Of a DNA stretch of 54,043 nt, positions 41,189 to 50,265 are shown one piece after another. The DNA lies in the NCBI GenBank assembly GCA_012033595.1, contig JAAUQL010000032.1, positions 1 through 54,043 of the forward strand, in the 5' to 3' direction. Every line of letters starts with the position of its first letter. The stretch's first letter is position 1. The notes under the pieces were generated by a model that was not told the origin of the DNA, made no database searches, and saw only the letters and a program-made list of their open reading frames with translations. The DNA comes from Cyclobacteriaceae bacterium. GTDB taxonomy: Bacteria > Bacteroidota > Bacteroidia > Cytophagales > Cyclobacteriaceae. The position numbers were made by a program, and so were the translations under genes.

Positions 41189-41590
41189 ATGACAAATCAA
41201 ACAAATATCGATCAACACAAAAAAATACTTGGTGTGTTGTACATTGTATTTGGTTCGCTCAACCTGGTGGGCTTACTGTTAATTTCGCTCATTATCTCTA
41301 CCGTTGTTCCATTTCATGTGCACGACTTCGATGCAATTCTGGCCATCCGGATCGTCAAGTATATTGTGATCACTTTTACCGTAGTGATTACTGCACCGGC
41401 CATCGTGGCGGGCATTGGCCTGATGTACAATAAAGACTGGGCACTTACACTTGCCTTTGTGATAGGCATTATCGGCTTGCTGGGCTTTCCGGTCTGGACG
41501 TTCATCGGTATCTACTCCATCGTCATCTTTATATTGGCACAAAACAAGCAGAAACCAAGGCAAGCATCAGACCTTATTTCCGGTCAGTAG
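41189..41590 (+). CDS. Small four-helix membrane protein
   Basis: A 133-residue protein with four membrane segments (ILGVLYIVFGSLNLVGLLLISLII; KYIVITFTVVITAPAIVAGIGLMY; WALTLAFVIGIIGLLGFPVWTFIGIYSIVIFIL) and a short charged tail. The family is not recognised with certainty. Its 3' end overlaps the convergent MFS gene by 17 bases. Confidence 0.75.
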   Translation: MTNQTNIDQHKKILGVLYIVFGSLNLVGLLLISLIISTVVPFHVHDFDAILAIRIVKYIVITFTVVITAPAIVAGIGLMYNKDWALTLAFVIGIIGLLGFPVWTFIGIYSIVIFILAQNKQKPRQASDLISGQ

Positions 41591-42770
41591 CCTGGCGACG
41601 TCGAATTAGCTGGTATCTTACCAGATAAACCACTGCCGACAATGCCAGTATGCTGGAAATAGCAAAGGAGATGATAAAGTTTGCGGGATTATTGTCATAG
41701 CTGTATCCCGAGATGACCCCACCTACCCCAATGCCTACCTCAAGCGCGATAAACATAGTCGCCATGGCTCGTCCGCGACGCATGGTATCGGCAAGGTCTA
41801 TTGTCCATGCAAAGATGGTAGGCGAGGTAAGTCCCGATGCCACGCCAAACAAGAAGGCGCCGACATAAAAAGCGCCTGCATTGGCAGCCATGCCGATAAG
41901 TATCATGGTGAAGCTATACATGCATGCCCCGGCGATAATAATGGGTACACGACCAAATTTATCACTTAACGTACCGGACACAATGCGCACCAGCAAGGAC
42001 GAGATAGTGAATATGCTAAAAAAAATGCCCTTGTTGGCGATGCCAAGGTGCGTACTGAGATCGGGGATGAGGGTAAGCACGGTGCCAAATGAGAAGGCAG
42101 TCAACAACATGGCAATGGCTGAAGGGTAAGCTTTGGGCTCCAGGATGTCTTTGCGCTTGAGCTTGAGCAAAGACCAGCGGAACTTTTCCTTGGCTATGAG
42201 TGTCTCAGGCATGTTAAGTACCACCAAAATAGAAAGCAAGGCAAAGCCCGAAGAGCAATAGAACATCCAGGAATAGCCGAAATGCATGGCCACCCAACTG
42301 CCAATGGCCGGACCTGCTGCCATACCAAGACTGCCAAACATGCCCAAAATACCCATCGCTTCGCCTCGGCGGCTTTCTGGTGCAATATCTCCCACATAGG
42401 CTGAGGTGGCTGTGGGTTTGAATCCGGTTGACATGCCATGTACCAGTCTGAGGGCAAAGAATCCAAGCACGGTGGTCATTACAGGATATAAAAAACCGGC
42501 GATAATGCAGACAAAGACTCCATAAATGATGATGGGAATGCGCCCGATGGTATCGGTGAGCCTGCCGCTGAAAGGCCTGGACAATCCGGCGGTGAGGGTA
42601 AAAAGTGGGATAATCAGCCCCTTATGATCGCCGCCACCAAGTGAGGTCAGGTAGTCGGGCAACTCGGGGATAATGAGATTGAAGCTTGCAAAAAAGAAAA
42701 ACGAACTCAGACTCAGCAACCAGAATTTGTACGTGTATAGTTTTTCTTTGTGTTTTACCATATAAGCCAT
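41574..42770 (-). CDS. MFS transporter
   Basis: A 398-residue major facilitator with 12 predicted membrane segments. The loop 2-3 motif GRLTDTIGRIPIIIYG (residues about 69-84) and the second-half counterpart SGTLSDKFGRVPIIIAG are the MFS A-motifs; GMSTGFKPTATSAYVGDIAPESRRGEAMG is the motif-B region. Probably a proton-coupled drug or metabolite exporter. The substrate is unknown. It overlaps the convergent 133-residue gene at its 3' end. Confidence 0.92.
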   Translation of the reverse strand: MAYMVKHKEKLYTYKFWLLSLSSFFFFASFNLIIPELPDYLTSLGGGDHKGLIIPLFTLTAGLSRPFSGRLTDTIGRIPIIIYGVFVCIIAGFLYPVMTTVLGFFALRLVHGMSTGFKPTATSAYVGDIAPESRRGEAMGILGMFGSLGMAAGPAIGSWVAMHFGYSWMFYCSSGFALLSILVVLNMPETLIAKEKFRWSLLKLKRKDILEPKAYPSAIAMLLTAFSFGTVLTLIPDLSTHLGIANKGIFFSIFTISSLLVRIVSGTLSDKFGRVPIIIAGACMYSFTMILIGMAANAGAFYVGAFLFGVASGLTSPTIFAWTIDLADTMRRGRAMATMFIALEVGIGVGGVISGYSYDNNPANFIISFAISSILALSAVVYLVRYQLIRRRQATDRK

Positions 42771-42961
42771 TGAGGGCGCATGCTAAAAATTATTCTTGAA
42801 TTTTCCTTACTTCGCGGAATCTTAAAATAATGAAAATGGAAGCGTAGGCGAAGGCCGGCTCTTCAACGCGTAAAAAAATATCAATTCAAGGCTAACAAAC
42901 CTCCCCTTCAGACAAATTTTTCATATTTTGGGCTTTTATGCTATTTACGAATATCCTCAAA

Positions 42962-43651
42962 ATGAATCACCCCCAACCATCGGTTGAATGGCTCGGCATC
43001 AGGATTGATGAGCCTGTCACTACGTTTACCGACCTGCTGGTCTCGCTGGTTTGCTTCTATGCATTTTACAAGCTGAACCGCATAGCCTTAAAGCACAAAG
43101 TCCACTGGAACCTCAAATACTATTTTCTCTCTATGGGCATAGCTACCCTGGTCGGGGGGCTCATCGGACATGGTTTTTTGTATTTGTTTTCTTTTGCCTG
43201 GAAACTACCCGGCTGGCTCACAAGCATGTTTTCCATAGCACTATTGGAGCGTGCTTCCATAATGTTTGCTAAGCCGCTAATAAAGCCGTCGGTGGGCAAT
43301 TTCTTTGCCTGGATGAATCTGATTGAATTGGCAACCTTTGTGATAGTGACTTTTTACACCCTCAATTTCTTCTTCGTAGAGGTACATTCGGCCTATGGAC
43401 TTTTGGTGATTGTGACCAGTTTTAATCTTTTTGTCTATTACAAAACAAAGAATCAGGCCAGTAAAACCTTTCTTATAGCAGTTGCCATATCTTCGGTCTC
43501 GGCCCTTATTTTCATGAATGAAATTGGGATTGGCCCCTGGTTCAACCACTATGATATTAGCCATACCCTGATGGCGTGCAGTGCATATGTTTTTTACCGG
43601 GGTAGCCTTAAAATGATAAATGACCCCCTGGCATACGGACAGCGTAGCTAA
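42962..43651 (+). CDS. Multi-pass membrane protein of unknown function
   Basis: A protein of about 229 residues with six or seven membrane segments (TDLLVSLVCFYAFYKLNRIAL; YYFLSMGIATLVGGLIGHGFLYLF; WMNLIELATFVIVTFYTLNFFFV; LLVIVTSFNLFVYY; FLIAVAISSVSALIFM) and a histidine in a late loop (WFNHYDISHTLMACSAY). The family is not recognised with certainty. The ATG at 42962 begins next to the first conserved-looking segment; one at 42938 would add 8 residues. Confidence 0.75.
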   Translation: MNHPQPSVEWLGIRIDEPVTTFTDLLVSLVCFYAFYKLNRIALKHKVHWNLKYYFLSMGIATLVGGLIGHGFLYLFSFAWKLPGWLTSMFSIALLERASIMFAKPLIKPSVGNFFAWMNLIELATFVIVTFYTLNFFFVEVHSAYGLLVIVTSFNLFVYYKTKNQASKTFLIAVAISSVSALIFMNEIGIGPWFNHYDISHTLMACSAYVFYRGSLKMINDPLAYGQRS

Positions 43652-43723
43652 AAACCATATTAAAAACGCGCACCAAGACCCAGATTAGTATAACCTGAGC
43701 TCAGGTGTGGTGACAATCTGGGC

Positions 43724-44869
43724 CTAAAAGGCCTGCCGCGTCAGTTGGCGTGGAACACCAGTAGAATCGACATGGATGTGAAAGTCGATTACCCCGAGCA
43801 CGAGGCCTTCGGCGGTGATTACCTCCACACGCCAATCTCCTTCCATCATATTGTTTTTGTAGGTATAGCCGCGGTAGCCATCGTCGCGACCTCCGGTAAT
43901 TTCATATTCTATTTTTTCAATTTCCTCCCATTGCCTGGTATGCGGGCTAAACCACTTCCAAAGATGGGCGACAGACTTCTCGAGATGTGTTGGGGCGAAT
44001 ATGGAAGAAAAAACAAAGACCTCCTCCCCTGGCTTATAGATATAATTGAAGCGGTTGTTGCGCCAAAATTTATACCATTCATCCTTTTCATAACTCACAA
44101 AATAGCGATCATTGTCACGCTCCACACGGTAGGCGGCCACACCTGTATCAAGCGCCAAAGGAACAGGCGGTATCAGGTTGAAATAATAAAATAAATTGAT
44201 GAAAACATAAATAGATGCAATGATGGCCAGCATTTTTCCCAAGTGTATGTCGGCTCTGGTCGAAGGACTCACAACATAAATAGTAATGATGAGGGCGAGC
44301 GTAATGGCCAGGCTAACAACACCCGAAACCATAAATACCGTAGTGTTCATTTGCCTGATGAGCACCGGGATAAAAAACGCAAAGAAGGTGAAGCTCACAA
44401 AAAAATAGGCTCCGAACTGAAGATATTTATTCGAAATCCGGTGTTTGAACAACTCGTTGGCAAACAGCAAAAATACCAGAATGACAAAAAAAGCAACAGT
44501 TTTGGAAAGGGAAACACTTCGGGAAAAATATACAACAAAAGCACTGGAAAGACCCCCAAGAAAAAACTGTATAGCCAGTGGGAGATAATCGAGGTAGCGC
44601 TCCAGCCAGGTATTTTTCCACTTGCCGTCATCGGCCAGGTTGAATACATACAAACAGGCTGTGAGACAAACCAGATAGCTACATAAGATGGTGCGGTCGT
44701 ACAGCCGGTCTATGCGGCCAAGTGTGAGGGAATCCCAGATAAAACCACCTATAAAAAACAACACCGGACCATACTTTTGATGCCTTCGTACAAATTGGCG
44801 CAAACCACTTTCCTTTTTTTCCATAATCGCGTTGTCGCGGAGATCACGCAGTTCATTTATCGTAAACAA
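43724..44869 (-). CDS. DUF2914 membrane protein
   Basis: A 381-residue protein with about eight membrane segments in its first 240 residues and a C-terminal DUF2914-like soluble domain (KSVAHLWKWFSPHTRQWEEIEKIEYEITGG...GDWRVEVITAEGLVLGVIDFHI). The function is unknown. The frame opens with TTG at 44869, preceded by AGGGAA at a short distance; an ATG at 44824 without a visible ribosome site is the alternative. It follows the AsmA-like gene by 30 bases on the same strand. Confidence 0.8.
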   Translation of the reverse strand: MFTINELRDLRDNAIMEKKESGLRQFVRRHQKYGPVLFFIGGFIWDSLTLGRIDRLYDRTILCSYLVCLTACLYVFNLADDGKWKNTWLERYLDYLPLAIQFFLGGLSSAFVVYFSRSVSLSKTVAFFVILVFLLFANELFKHRISNKYLQFGAYFFVSFTFFAFFIPVLIRQMNTTVFMVSGVVSLAITLALIITIYVVSPSTRADIHLGKMLAIIASIYVFINLFYYFNLIPPVPLALDTGVAAYRVERDNDRYFVSYEKDEWYKFWRNNRFNYIYKPGEEVFVFSSIFAPTHLEKSVAHLWKWFSPHTRQWEEIEKIEYEITGGRDDGYRGYTYKNNMMEGDWRVEVITAEGLVLGVIDFHIHVDSTGVPRQLTRQAF

Positions 44870-44899
44870 AACTTCCCTGATGGTCTTGATCTACATCAT

Positions 44900-46486
44900 T
44901 TATTTTTCTTCCGATAGCCCGGCACTTGACTTCACCCCCGAAAGTATGGATTTCCACCAATAATTGAATATCAATTTTTTGGGATCACGTTCAAATTCGA
45001 TATTGCCAATCCGGACTTGTTCACCTGCTTCATTTTTCTTTTTTACTATAAAACTCTTTGCCACAAAGGTCATAAGCTTTTCGTCCAGACCCGCCTTCAT
45101 CTTTTTGCCCTCAGTTTCAACCAGCTCAAAATCAAGGTCTTTGTACAGCATACGCATCTCGCCGTGCGATGAGCGGTGGTTGTATTCAAAATTAAAATCC
45201 ATGCTATTGAGCATGCCCGATTTTATGTTCAAATTGGCTACATAATTGGTCATTGGATTAAATGCCGCCAATTCAATTTGGTGCATGGTGCCCTTTACCT
45301 TGCTTTGCCGGGTGCTGTCATTAATGGCAAATTCAAAATCGGCTTCAAGCAGGCCCCGATCCATTATCATGGCTGATGCTGCCAAGACCATGCGTGTATT
45401 TTGGGCATTGGCCAAAGGGCCTCCTTTAATCTGTATGTCTTTAAATAACGCCGTGCCCGGATGGTCGCCAGAGATATGTTCGATATATGTGATGTCGGTA
45501 TCGCTGACCAGTAAGGTGTCAATGTGTAATTTTTGGTCGAACCCGCCAATGCGCTGGCTGGGCAACTTTTTGTCCGGAATATCGGGAAATGGCTGTCGCT
45601 TATCGCGGAAAATGGTAGCACGAACCCCGGAAAGTTCGGCTTTGCTCATCACTACATCGCCAGAGTCTATTAGAAGTCCTACCTCAAAGTCCTGCAATGT
45701 TAGCTGACCAATTTCTGCTTTTACCCAATCCGATTCATGCCCTTTCAGCTTTCCAATTTCGTATTTTCCTACCAGTGGCTCCACTTCCATTTGTAGCATT
45801 TTGAGCTCCTCGCTTGCGCCCATATAGTGCATCCCATCCATTTTTAAATCATAAAAGCCATCCGGCGTTCTGTACACAAATTTCGAAACCTCGATGTGCT
45901 CCACCTGCGTGGTAAACGATTGGCGCTGGCCGGCAGATAAGTGTTGGAGTGCGACTTCTACCCGACATTCCAGTTTCGACTTGCCTTTGGTAGCCTTCAC
46001 CGCTGCCTCGCGTACCTCCACACTGCCTATCACTAATTTCCTTCCTTTTCCGCTTTCGGGCGATTCCAATGAAAACGCCGGCACAGTGTCGCGGGAGGTG
46101 ACGGCTACGCTCAAAACCGGCGCTACCAAAGTGACGCCTGCCAGATTGAATTCGTTTTCGAAAACAAGCTTCCACAAACTCAGGCCATGCACGCCAAAGG
46201 TTTTGACAGAAATCTCCGGTAAAATGAAAGTGGTGGAGTCGAGTTGAGCATACACCTTGTTTTCGGACCAAAGGCGCACGCTGTCCAGCTCCACCCCCAA
46301 AGGAAAGATGCAAATGGTGAGTTTATCGAAAGCGAGCGTGTAATGCCCGGCGGAGGTTTTTTGCACCTTTTTCACCAAGGTATTGGATAATACACGCTCT
46401 CCCACCTCATAGGCAACAAACGATACAATAATTAAGACAAGGAGGATAAATAAAATTTGCTTTTTAGATCGGTTCATTGCGGCCAT
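44900..46486 (-). CDS. AsmA/DUF748-like membrane-anchored protein
   Basis: A 528-residue protein with one N-terminal membrane anchor (KKQILFILLVLIIVSFVAYEVGERVL) and a long beta-rich remainder with strands such as YTLAFDKLTICIFPLGVELDSVRLWSE and LHIDTLLVSDTDITYIEHISG. This resembles AsmA-like/DUF748 proteins of the cell envelope, which contribute to outer-membrane lipid or protein homeostasis. The similarity is by architecture; I am not sure of the exact family. Probably cotranscribed with the DUF2914 gene. Confidence 0.65.
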   Translation of the reverse strand: MAAMNRSKKQILFILLVLIIVSFVAYEVGERVLSNTLVKKVQKTSAGHYTLAFDKLTICIFPLGVELDSVRLWSENKVYAQLDSTTFILPEISVKTFGVHGLSLWKLVFENEFNLAGVTLVAPVLSVAVTSRDTVPAFSLESPESGKGRKLVIGSVEVREAAVKATKGKSKLECRVEVALQHLSAGQRQSFTTQVEHIEVSKFVYRTPDGFYDLKMDGMHYMGASEELKMLQMEVEPLVGKYEIGKLKGHESDWVKAEIGQLTLQDFEVGLLIDSGDVVMSKAELSGVRATIFRDKRQPFPDIPDKKLPSQRIGGFDQKLHIDTLLVSDTDITYIEHISGDHPGTALFKDIQIKGGPLANAQNTRMVLAASAMIMDRGLLEADFEFAINDSTRQSKVKGTMHQIELAAFNPMTNYVANLNIKSGMLNSMDFNFEYNHRSSHGEMRMLYKDLDFELVETEGKKMKAGLDEKLMTFVAKSFIVKKKNEAGEQVRIGNIEFERDPKKLIFNYWWKSILSGVKSSAGLSEEK

Positions 46487-46764
46487 TTATGCTGGGTAAA
46501 TTGATTCATACAAATGCGAGCACAAACGATGAATCTATAACAACCATGCCATACACTGCGATGTAAAGCTTTTGGCCAATAAGGCGCACGTTGGCCGATT
46601 TGCCATCTTGGGCATCGCATATTGTAGCTACGCGAGAATACCCATCCGGGTAAAAATTTCTACAATTCTTTCAGTTGATTTTGACCTGGATGAAGGGTGG
46701 AATGGCTATAAGCAGCAATGGTTTGGTTTTTGAAAATGCAGAACAGAACCAAACAACAAAATTT

Positions 46765-47271
46765 ATGGAAGAACCACTCTTTCAAAATGTAAGTGACCAA
46801 TTATTTATCTTATTAGACGTTTTTATTGCCATTATTTTGGGCGGTGTGGTTGGCTATGAACGAGAACAAAAGGACAAGCCAGCTGGCCTACGAACCAATA
46901 TGATCATAGCGGGCGCTACAGCGCTGCTGTTTTCTCTTGGCCGTGTGTTGGTGTCGAGCTTCGAAGACACCGTTCAGACCGATGCGCTCGGTATAGATTC
47001 GACTCGTATTATTCACGCCATTATTGTTGGGGTCAGCTTTATCGGCGCGGGTACCATCCTCAAAGGTAAAGGGAAGGAAAAGGTGTACTACCTCACCACC
47101 TCCGCCACCATTTTGCTATCGGCAGGCATAGGCATAAGCGTGGCCATGAGAAATTATATACTTGCTGTGGGCATTACCATTTTTGTGATCATCATCAACT
47201 CTGCCATGCAAAAACTCAGTATTCGCAACAGTGGCCATAAAGAAAAGACATCGGATCAGCAAACCAAATAA
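46765..47271 (+). CDS. MgtC/SapB family membrane protein
   Basis: A protein of about 168 residues: FIAIILGGVVGYEREQKDKPAGLRTNMIIAGATALLF (the MgtC signature G...GxERE...AGLRT), GVSFIGAGTILKGKGKEKVYYLTTSATIL, and four to five membrane segments. MgtC proteins affect growth at low Mg2+ and membrane potential. The ATG at 46765 is chosen over 46675 because the upstream part (ISSNGLVFENAEQNQ) is not MgtC-like. A small CCCC-TTCG-GGGG hairpin lies downstream at about 47334-47345. Confidence 0.88.
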   Translation: MEEPLFQNVSDQLFILLDVFIAIILGGVVGYEREQKDKPAGLRTNMIIAGATALLFSLGRVLVSSFEDTVQTDALGIDSTRIIHAIIVGVSFIGAGTILKGKGKEKVYYLTTSATILLSAGIGISVAMRNYILAVGITIFVIIINSAMQKLSIRNSGHKEKTSDQQTK

Positions 47272-47482
47272 AGCATACACAATTTGCCAACGGGTACTGA
47301 TGCTTATGATAAAAAAAACGGCGAAAAAACCAGACCCCTTCGGGGTAGATTGATTCGCCATTTTTTCCATTCATGGAGGTCTCCCTCTCCTATTCTTGTA
47401 CACGCACTGTGGACTAATAAGGGCTTGGTGAATAACTCAAATTATAGCATTACCGATATCCTTCCAAATTCCGCGCTATCAC

Positions 47483-48115
47483 TCACGGCACACCTTGCGC
47501 CAGATGGGTTAGCTTGACTGGAATTAAAAAAAATCCATGTTGGCACTTATCATTTGCACAATAAATAATTACTGAAAAACTGACCACCCGGTGCCGACGG
47601 TTGAATCCTGATTCCCGTCCGTCTTTACTGCCTGGGCTTAGGTTGGGTATCCCTACGGAATACGCCGTGCTCAATATGAACGGCTCAAGTTTATATCCAA
47701 TACCGAGGTTAACCCCATAGTCCAAGCCCCTAAATACGTTTTCAGTAAAGCCTGCAATATAATCATCAAATTTATGGAAGCGGGGGGATATAGATTGCTT
47801 GTCTTGATAAATATCAGATATGGAAGAAGACATGTGTGCCACATTATAGTCGTATTTGATTTTTCCATTTATCCACACAGCCAAATAATGCCCAGCAAAT
47901 ACCATCAGGTGATCAAAAAAGGTATAGGAAATTTGAATGGGCACTTCCAGATAATTATATGTCTGTTTCGAATAGCCCTCGGCAGTGTAAGGTATTTTAT
48001 AGGAGCTTTCAATATCATAACTTACCCTTGCTGGTGAAGATGAGCCTTGATTGCAAATCAATTGTAACCGCCTTGTAAACTCCATCTTCCAAAATTCGGG
48101 TGCTCTCAATATGTT
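47483..48115 (-). pseudogene. Outer-membrane beta-barrel fragment (PorT-like), truncated and frameshifted
   Basis: The second half reads as a Bacteroidota outer-membrane barrel (YNYLEVPIQISYTFFDHLMVFAGHYLAVWINGKI; FRGLDYGVNLGIGYKLEPFILSTAYSVGIPNLSPG). A preceding stretch in another frame (DGVYKAVTIDLQSRLIFTSKG) fits the same fold, with a frame change near 48022-48030. There is no signal peptide: the gene stops abruptly near 48115, where an IS66-like fragment begins. The C-terminus may also be out of frame after VVSFSVI. Probably a decayed remnant. Confidence 0.65.
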
Positions 48116-48129
48116 TGTAAAAAAAGATC

Positions 48130-48249
48130 ATGACACAAACCAAGGCAAGACGAAGCAAAGATGAGATGTACCCGGTTATCGAAGCCTGGCAAGACAGCGG
48201 GCTTGCTGCTGGAAACGGCATTCTTGAAGTAGCCAAAAAGTTTGGTTAA
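48130..48249 (+). pseudogene. IS66-type TnpA-like fragment
   Basis: The ATG at 48130 opens RRSKDEMYPVIEAWQDSGL, which resembles the N-terminus of IS66 accessory protein TnpA. After about 48200 the frame continues into antisense primase sequence and stops at 48249, so only about 24 residues are TnpA-like. The fragment joins a truncated barrel gene on its left and a truncated primase on its right, marking an old insertion/deletion junction. No inverted-repeat ends were seen. Confidence 0.45.
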
Positions 48250-48579
48250 TACGGCTTGTCTGCCGGTTTCAGGCATGGCTATTTTACCGGGTTGACTTGG
48301 TTTATTGAGGCCCGTGCCATTTACAAGCGATTTAGCTACAAGGATTCCTTTGTGTTTATCCTTTTCCATTTTGACGCAAAACTCCATCTGGTCGCCACTG
48401 CCGGCACTGCAGTTGCTGCTGAAGCAGGTCCGGGTATTGGTCTTCGGATAGAGCTGCAGGCTGGGCGTTTTGTCATCGTGCCAGGGACAGTTTAGCCGAT
48501 GGTTCTTGTCTGGTTTCAGCCCGTACTGATCCAAGACCTGGGCAAGTGGCAAACGCTGTTTGATCTCTTGGATTTCCAT
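48201..48579 (-). pseudogene. CHC2 zinc-finger primase-like fragment
   Basis: LAQVLDQYGLKPDKNHRLNCPWHDDKTPSLQLYPKTNTRTCFSSNCSAGS-like sequence (residues about 12-61) is a DnaG-type CHC2 zinc finger with C-H-C-C ligands, followed by GDQMEFCVKMEKDKHKG. The catalytic TOPRIM part is missing: the primase sequence ends near 48201 and the ORF runs on into IS66-like antisense sequence. The ATG overlaps the SymE stop (TAATG), a translationally coupled pair often seen on mobile elements. Confidence 0.75.
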
Positions 48580-48820
48580 TAGCCTATCTTTTTTAGAACT
48601 TGTCTGACTTTTTTCAAGGCTGATTTGTAGTCCTGCTCTGGTTCGGATACCTCCTGTGGCTCGATAATCAGTAACCTGTCTCTGGTCGTAATACTCACTT
48701 GATCACCTACTGTAAAACCTAGCTGCTCCATCCACAACCCGATTAACCGCAGCTCTGGTACTTGCTTGTTTCCCTATGATAGCCCTGGATTTTTAAGCTC
48801 CTGTCATATTTTTTCGCCAT
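48579..48820 (-). pseudogene. SymE-like toxin gene, frameshifted
   Basis: MAKKYDRSLKIQGYHRETSK is followed in another frame by VPELRLIGLWMEQLGFTVGDQVSITTRDRLLIIEPQE, the typical SymE-type (AbrB-like fold) sequence. One A is missing at 48762-48763; adding it gives an 80-residue protein. SymE proteins are known as type I toxins. Its stop codon overlaps the primase start. The A-poor site (only AA) makes this break less obviously a homopolymer artefact than others. Confidence 0.75.
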
Positions 48821-48840
48821 ACCAAAAATTTCTTAATAGT

Positions 48841-48926
48841 ACCTATAGGTGACAAAACTCATAAATAGGTTTTAACCAAACAATACCTTTACCATTTGTT
48901 TAGCATAAAAAAGTGCCGTATTTTTG
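48841..48926 (+). promoter_or_regulatory. HTH-vapBC promoter with palindromic operator
   Basis: TTTG at 48895-48898 and TATTTTTG at 48919-48926, 20 bases apart, form a good Bacteroidota sigma-A promoter 40 bases before the HTH gene. A perfect palindrome ACCTATAGGT (48841-48850) and a half site ATAGGT (48865-48870) lie in the shared 145-base region, 20 bases from the SymE start, and are candidate operator sites for the HTH protein. Confidence 0.55.
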
Positions 48927-48965
48927 CTTATATTCCTTATTTAAGGTTTCTTAAAGCACCTTTTT

Positions 48966-49301
48966 ATGACTTTCGGAGAACGTATTGTAGCACTTAGGAA
49001 AAAGCAAAAATGGTCACAGGATGAACTGGCCAAGAAGGTAGGAACGTCTGCTCCCATTATTGGTAGATATGAACGTAATGAGATTAAACCCTCCATTGAG
49101 GTAGCCAAAAAATTGGCTTATGAACTAGGCGTGACGATTGATTATTTGATTGGTGGTTCTGATAAAATCTTTGATAAAGATTTGCTTAAGAAGATCGAGG
49201 ATATCGAAAACCTGTCTGAGGAAGATAGACAGCAAGTTTACTATGTTTTGGATATGGCACTGAGCTATCACAAAACCAAACAGGCTTTTGCTACTAAATG
49301 A
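48966..49301 (+). CDS. XRE-family HTH regulator
   Basis: A 111-residue protein with an N-terminal helix-turn-helix of the Cro/CI type: FGERIVALRKKQKWSQDELAKKVGTSAPIIGRYERNEIKPSIEVAKKLAYELGVTIDYLIGG (residues 3-64), followed by a helical dimerisation-type tail (DLLKKIEDIENLSEEDRQQVYYVLDMAL). It precedes the vapB gene by 7 bases, so it probably belongs to the same operon and may autoregulate through the palindrome at 48841. Confidence 0.9.
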   Translation: MTFGERIVALRKKQKWSQDELAKKVGTSAPIIGRYERNEIKPSIEVAKKLAYELGVTIDYLIGGSDKIFDKDLLKKIEDIENLSEEDRQQVYYVLDMALSYHKTKQAFATK

Positions 49302-49308
49302 TTAAGGA

Positions 49309-49512
49309 ATGAGAACAATCACTATTGATATTATCAACGAAAAAGCGATCCATCTTTTACAGGATTTGGAACTGCTCAAACTGATTCGCCTTAGGAAGGA
49401 AAATGCTAGTCAAAAAGGTACTGATTGGGGTAAATACAAAGGGGCTATGTCTAAACAACCGATCAGTGAGGTTGACCAGCAACTAAATGAGCTACGCAAC
49501 GAATGGGAGTAA
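49309..49512 (+). CDS. VapB-like antitoxin
   Basis: A 67-residue protein (TIDIINEKAIHLLQDLELLKLIRLRKE...KGAMSKQPISEVDQQLNELRNEWE) whose last 10 bases overlap the PIN toxin gene. The C-terminal acidic/helical tail is of the kind that inserts in VapC active sites. Close homologues are annotated as antitoxins by position; the DNA-binding domain type is not obvious. Confidence 0.75.
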   Translation: MRTITIDIINEKAIHLLQDLELLKLIRLRKENASQKGTDWGKYKGAMSKQPISEVDQQLNELRNEWE

Positions 49513-49895
49513 AATACCTCTGGGACACTAACACCGCAATCTATTACCTGCAGCAACAGTTCCCATCTTCTGCCGAACAATTCATTGACAGCACTTTATC
49601 CGATTCCAGCCCAGCTATTTCTGCTATTACTGAGATTGAACTACTCTGCTGGAAAACTGCTACCGAAAAAGATCTGGAAGTACTGCATAATTTCATCAAT
49701 GACAGCCTGGTCTTTGAACTGGAAAAGGACATCAAGCTGAAAACGGCTGACATCCGTAAAGCTCACAAAATCAAACTGCCGGATGCGATCATTGCCGCTA
49801 CTGCTTTAGTTCATGATCTAATCTTGCTCACCAGGAATGTAAGTGATTTCAAAAATATTGATGGTATGGAGTTTATCAATCCGCACGAAAAGTAA
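49503..49895 (+). CDS. VapC-like PIN-domain RNase toxin
   Basis: A 130-residue PIN domain: YLWDTNTAIYYL (first catalytic Asp), SAITEIELLCW (Glu), IKLPDAIIAATAL (third acidic residue, Asp), LLTRNVSDF (fourth). VapC toxins cleave tRNA or rRNA. All catalytic acidic residues are present, so the toxin looks intact. Overlap with the antitoxin gene implies coupled translation. Confidence 0.9.
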   Translation: MGVKYLWDTNTAIYYLQQQFPSSAEQFIDSTLSDSSPAISAITEIELLCWKTATEKDLEVLHNFINDSLVFELEKDIKLKTADIRKAHKIKLPDAIIAATALVHDLILLTRNVSDFKNIDGMEFINPHEK

Positions 49896-49925
49896 AAGCC
49901 CCTGATCAATCAGAGGCTCTTAATT

Positions 49926-50264
49926 TTAAATGTCTAGAATTTTCTTCCTTTTGATGTAGATCCGTAAGATTCCATCTTCATGTTTTATGTTATACTCATC
50001 TAAAGCTTGATCTTTATTCAAGTACTCAACCTTATCTACTGTTGGTAAATACTTTTCTCTGAACTTTTCGATTCTCACCGTATCTCTTATTACAACATTA
50101 TTTATGATAAATATTGGGCTTAGCTTTTGCTCAATTGAAGGTTCAGTCCGACCCTGTAAAATAGCCTGAACCTCTTTTTGACCTATAACAATTTCTTGTG
50201 CATAAATACTTGATGCAAAGGAACAGCCAACTAACCATACTGTCAATACGAGTTTTTTCATCAT
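49926..50264 (-). CDS. Small secreted protein directly after the Rhs toxin gene
   Basis: A 112-residue protein with signal peptide LVLTVWLVGCSFASSIYAQ. The C-terminal part (PIFIINNVVI...VDKVEYLNKDQALDEYNIKHEDGILRIYIKRKK) resembles the mini-plug motif of TonB-receptor-like proteins (V..VLKD..A...YG...GVILI.TKK), only by pattern. Its ATG follows the Rhs stop by one base, the position where an immunity gene is expected. Both readings (plug-like orphan or periplasmic immunity protein) are inference. Confidence 0.7.
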   Translation of the reverse strand: MMKKLVLTVWLVGCSFASSIYAQEIVIGQKEVQAILQGRTEPSIEQKLSPIFIINNVVIRDTVRIEKFREKYLPTVDKVEYLNKDQALDEYNIKHEDGILRIYIKRKKILDI

Positions 50265-50265
50265 A

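Noticed and set aside
48130-48249. Complete IS66 element.
   Set aside because: Only about 70 bases of TnpA-like sequence; no tnpB, tnpC or terminal inverted repeats.
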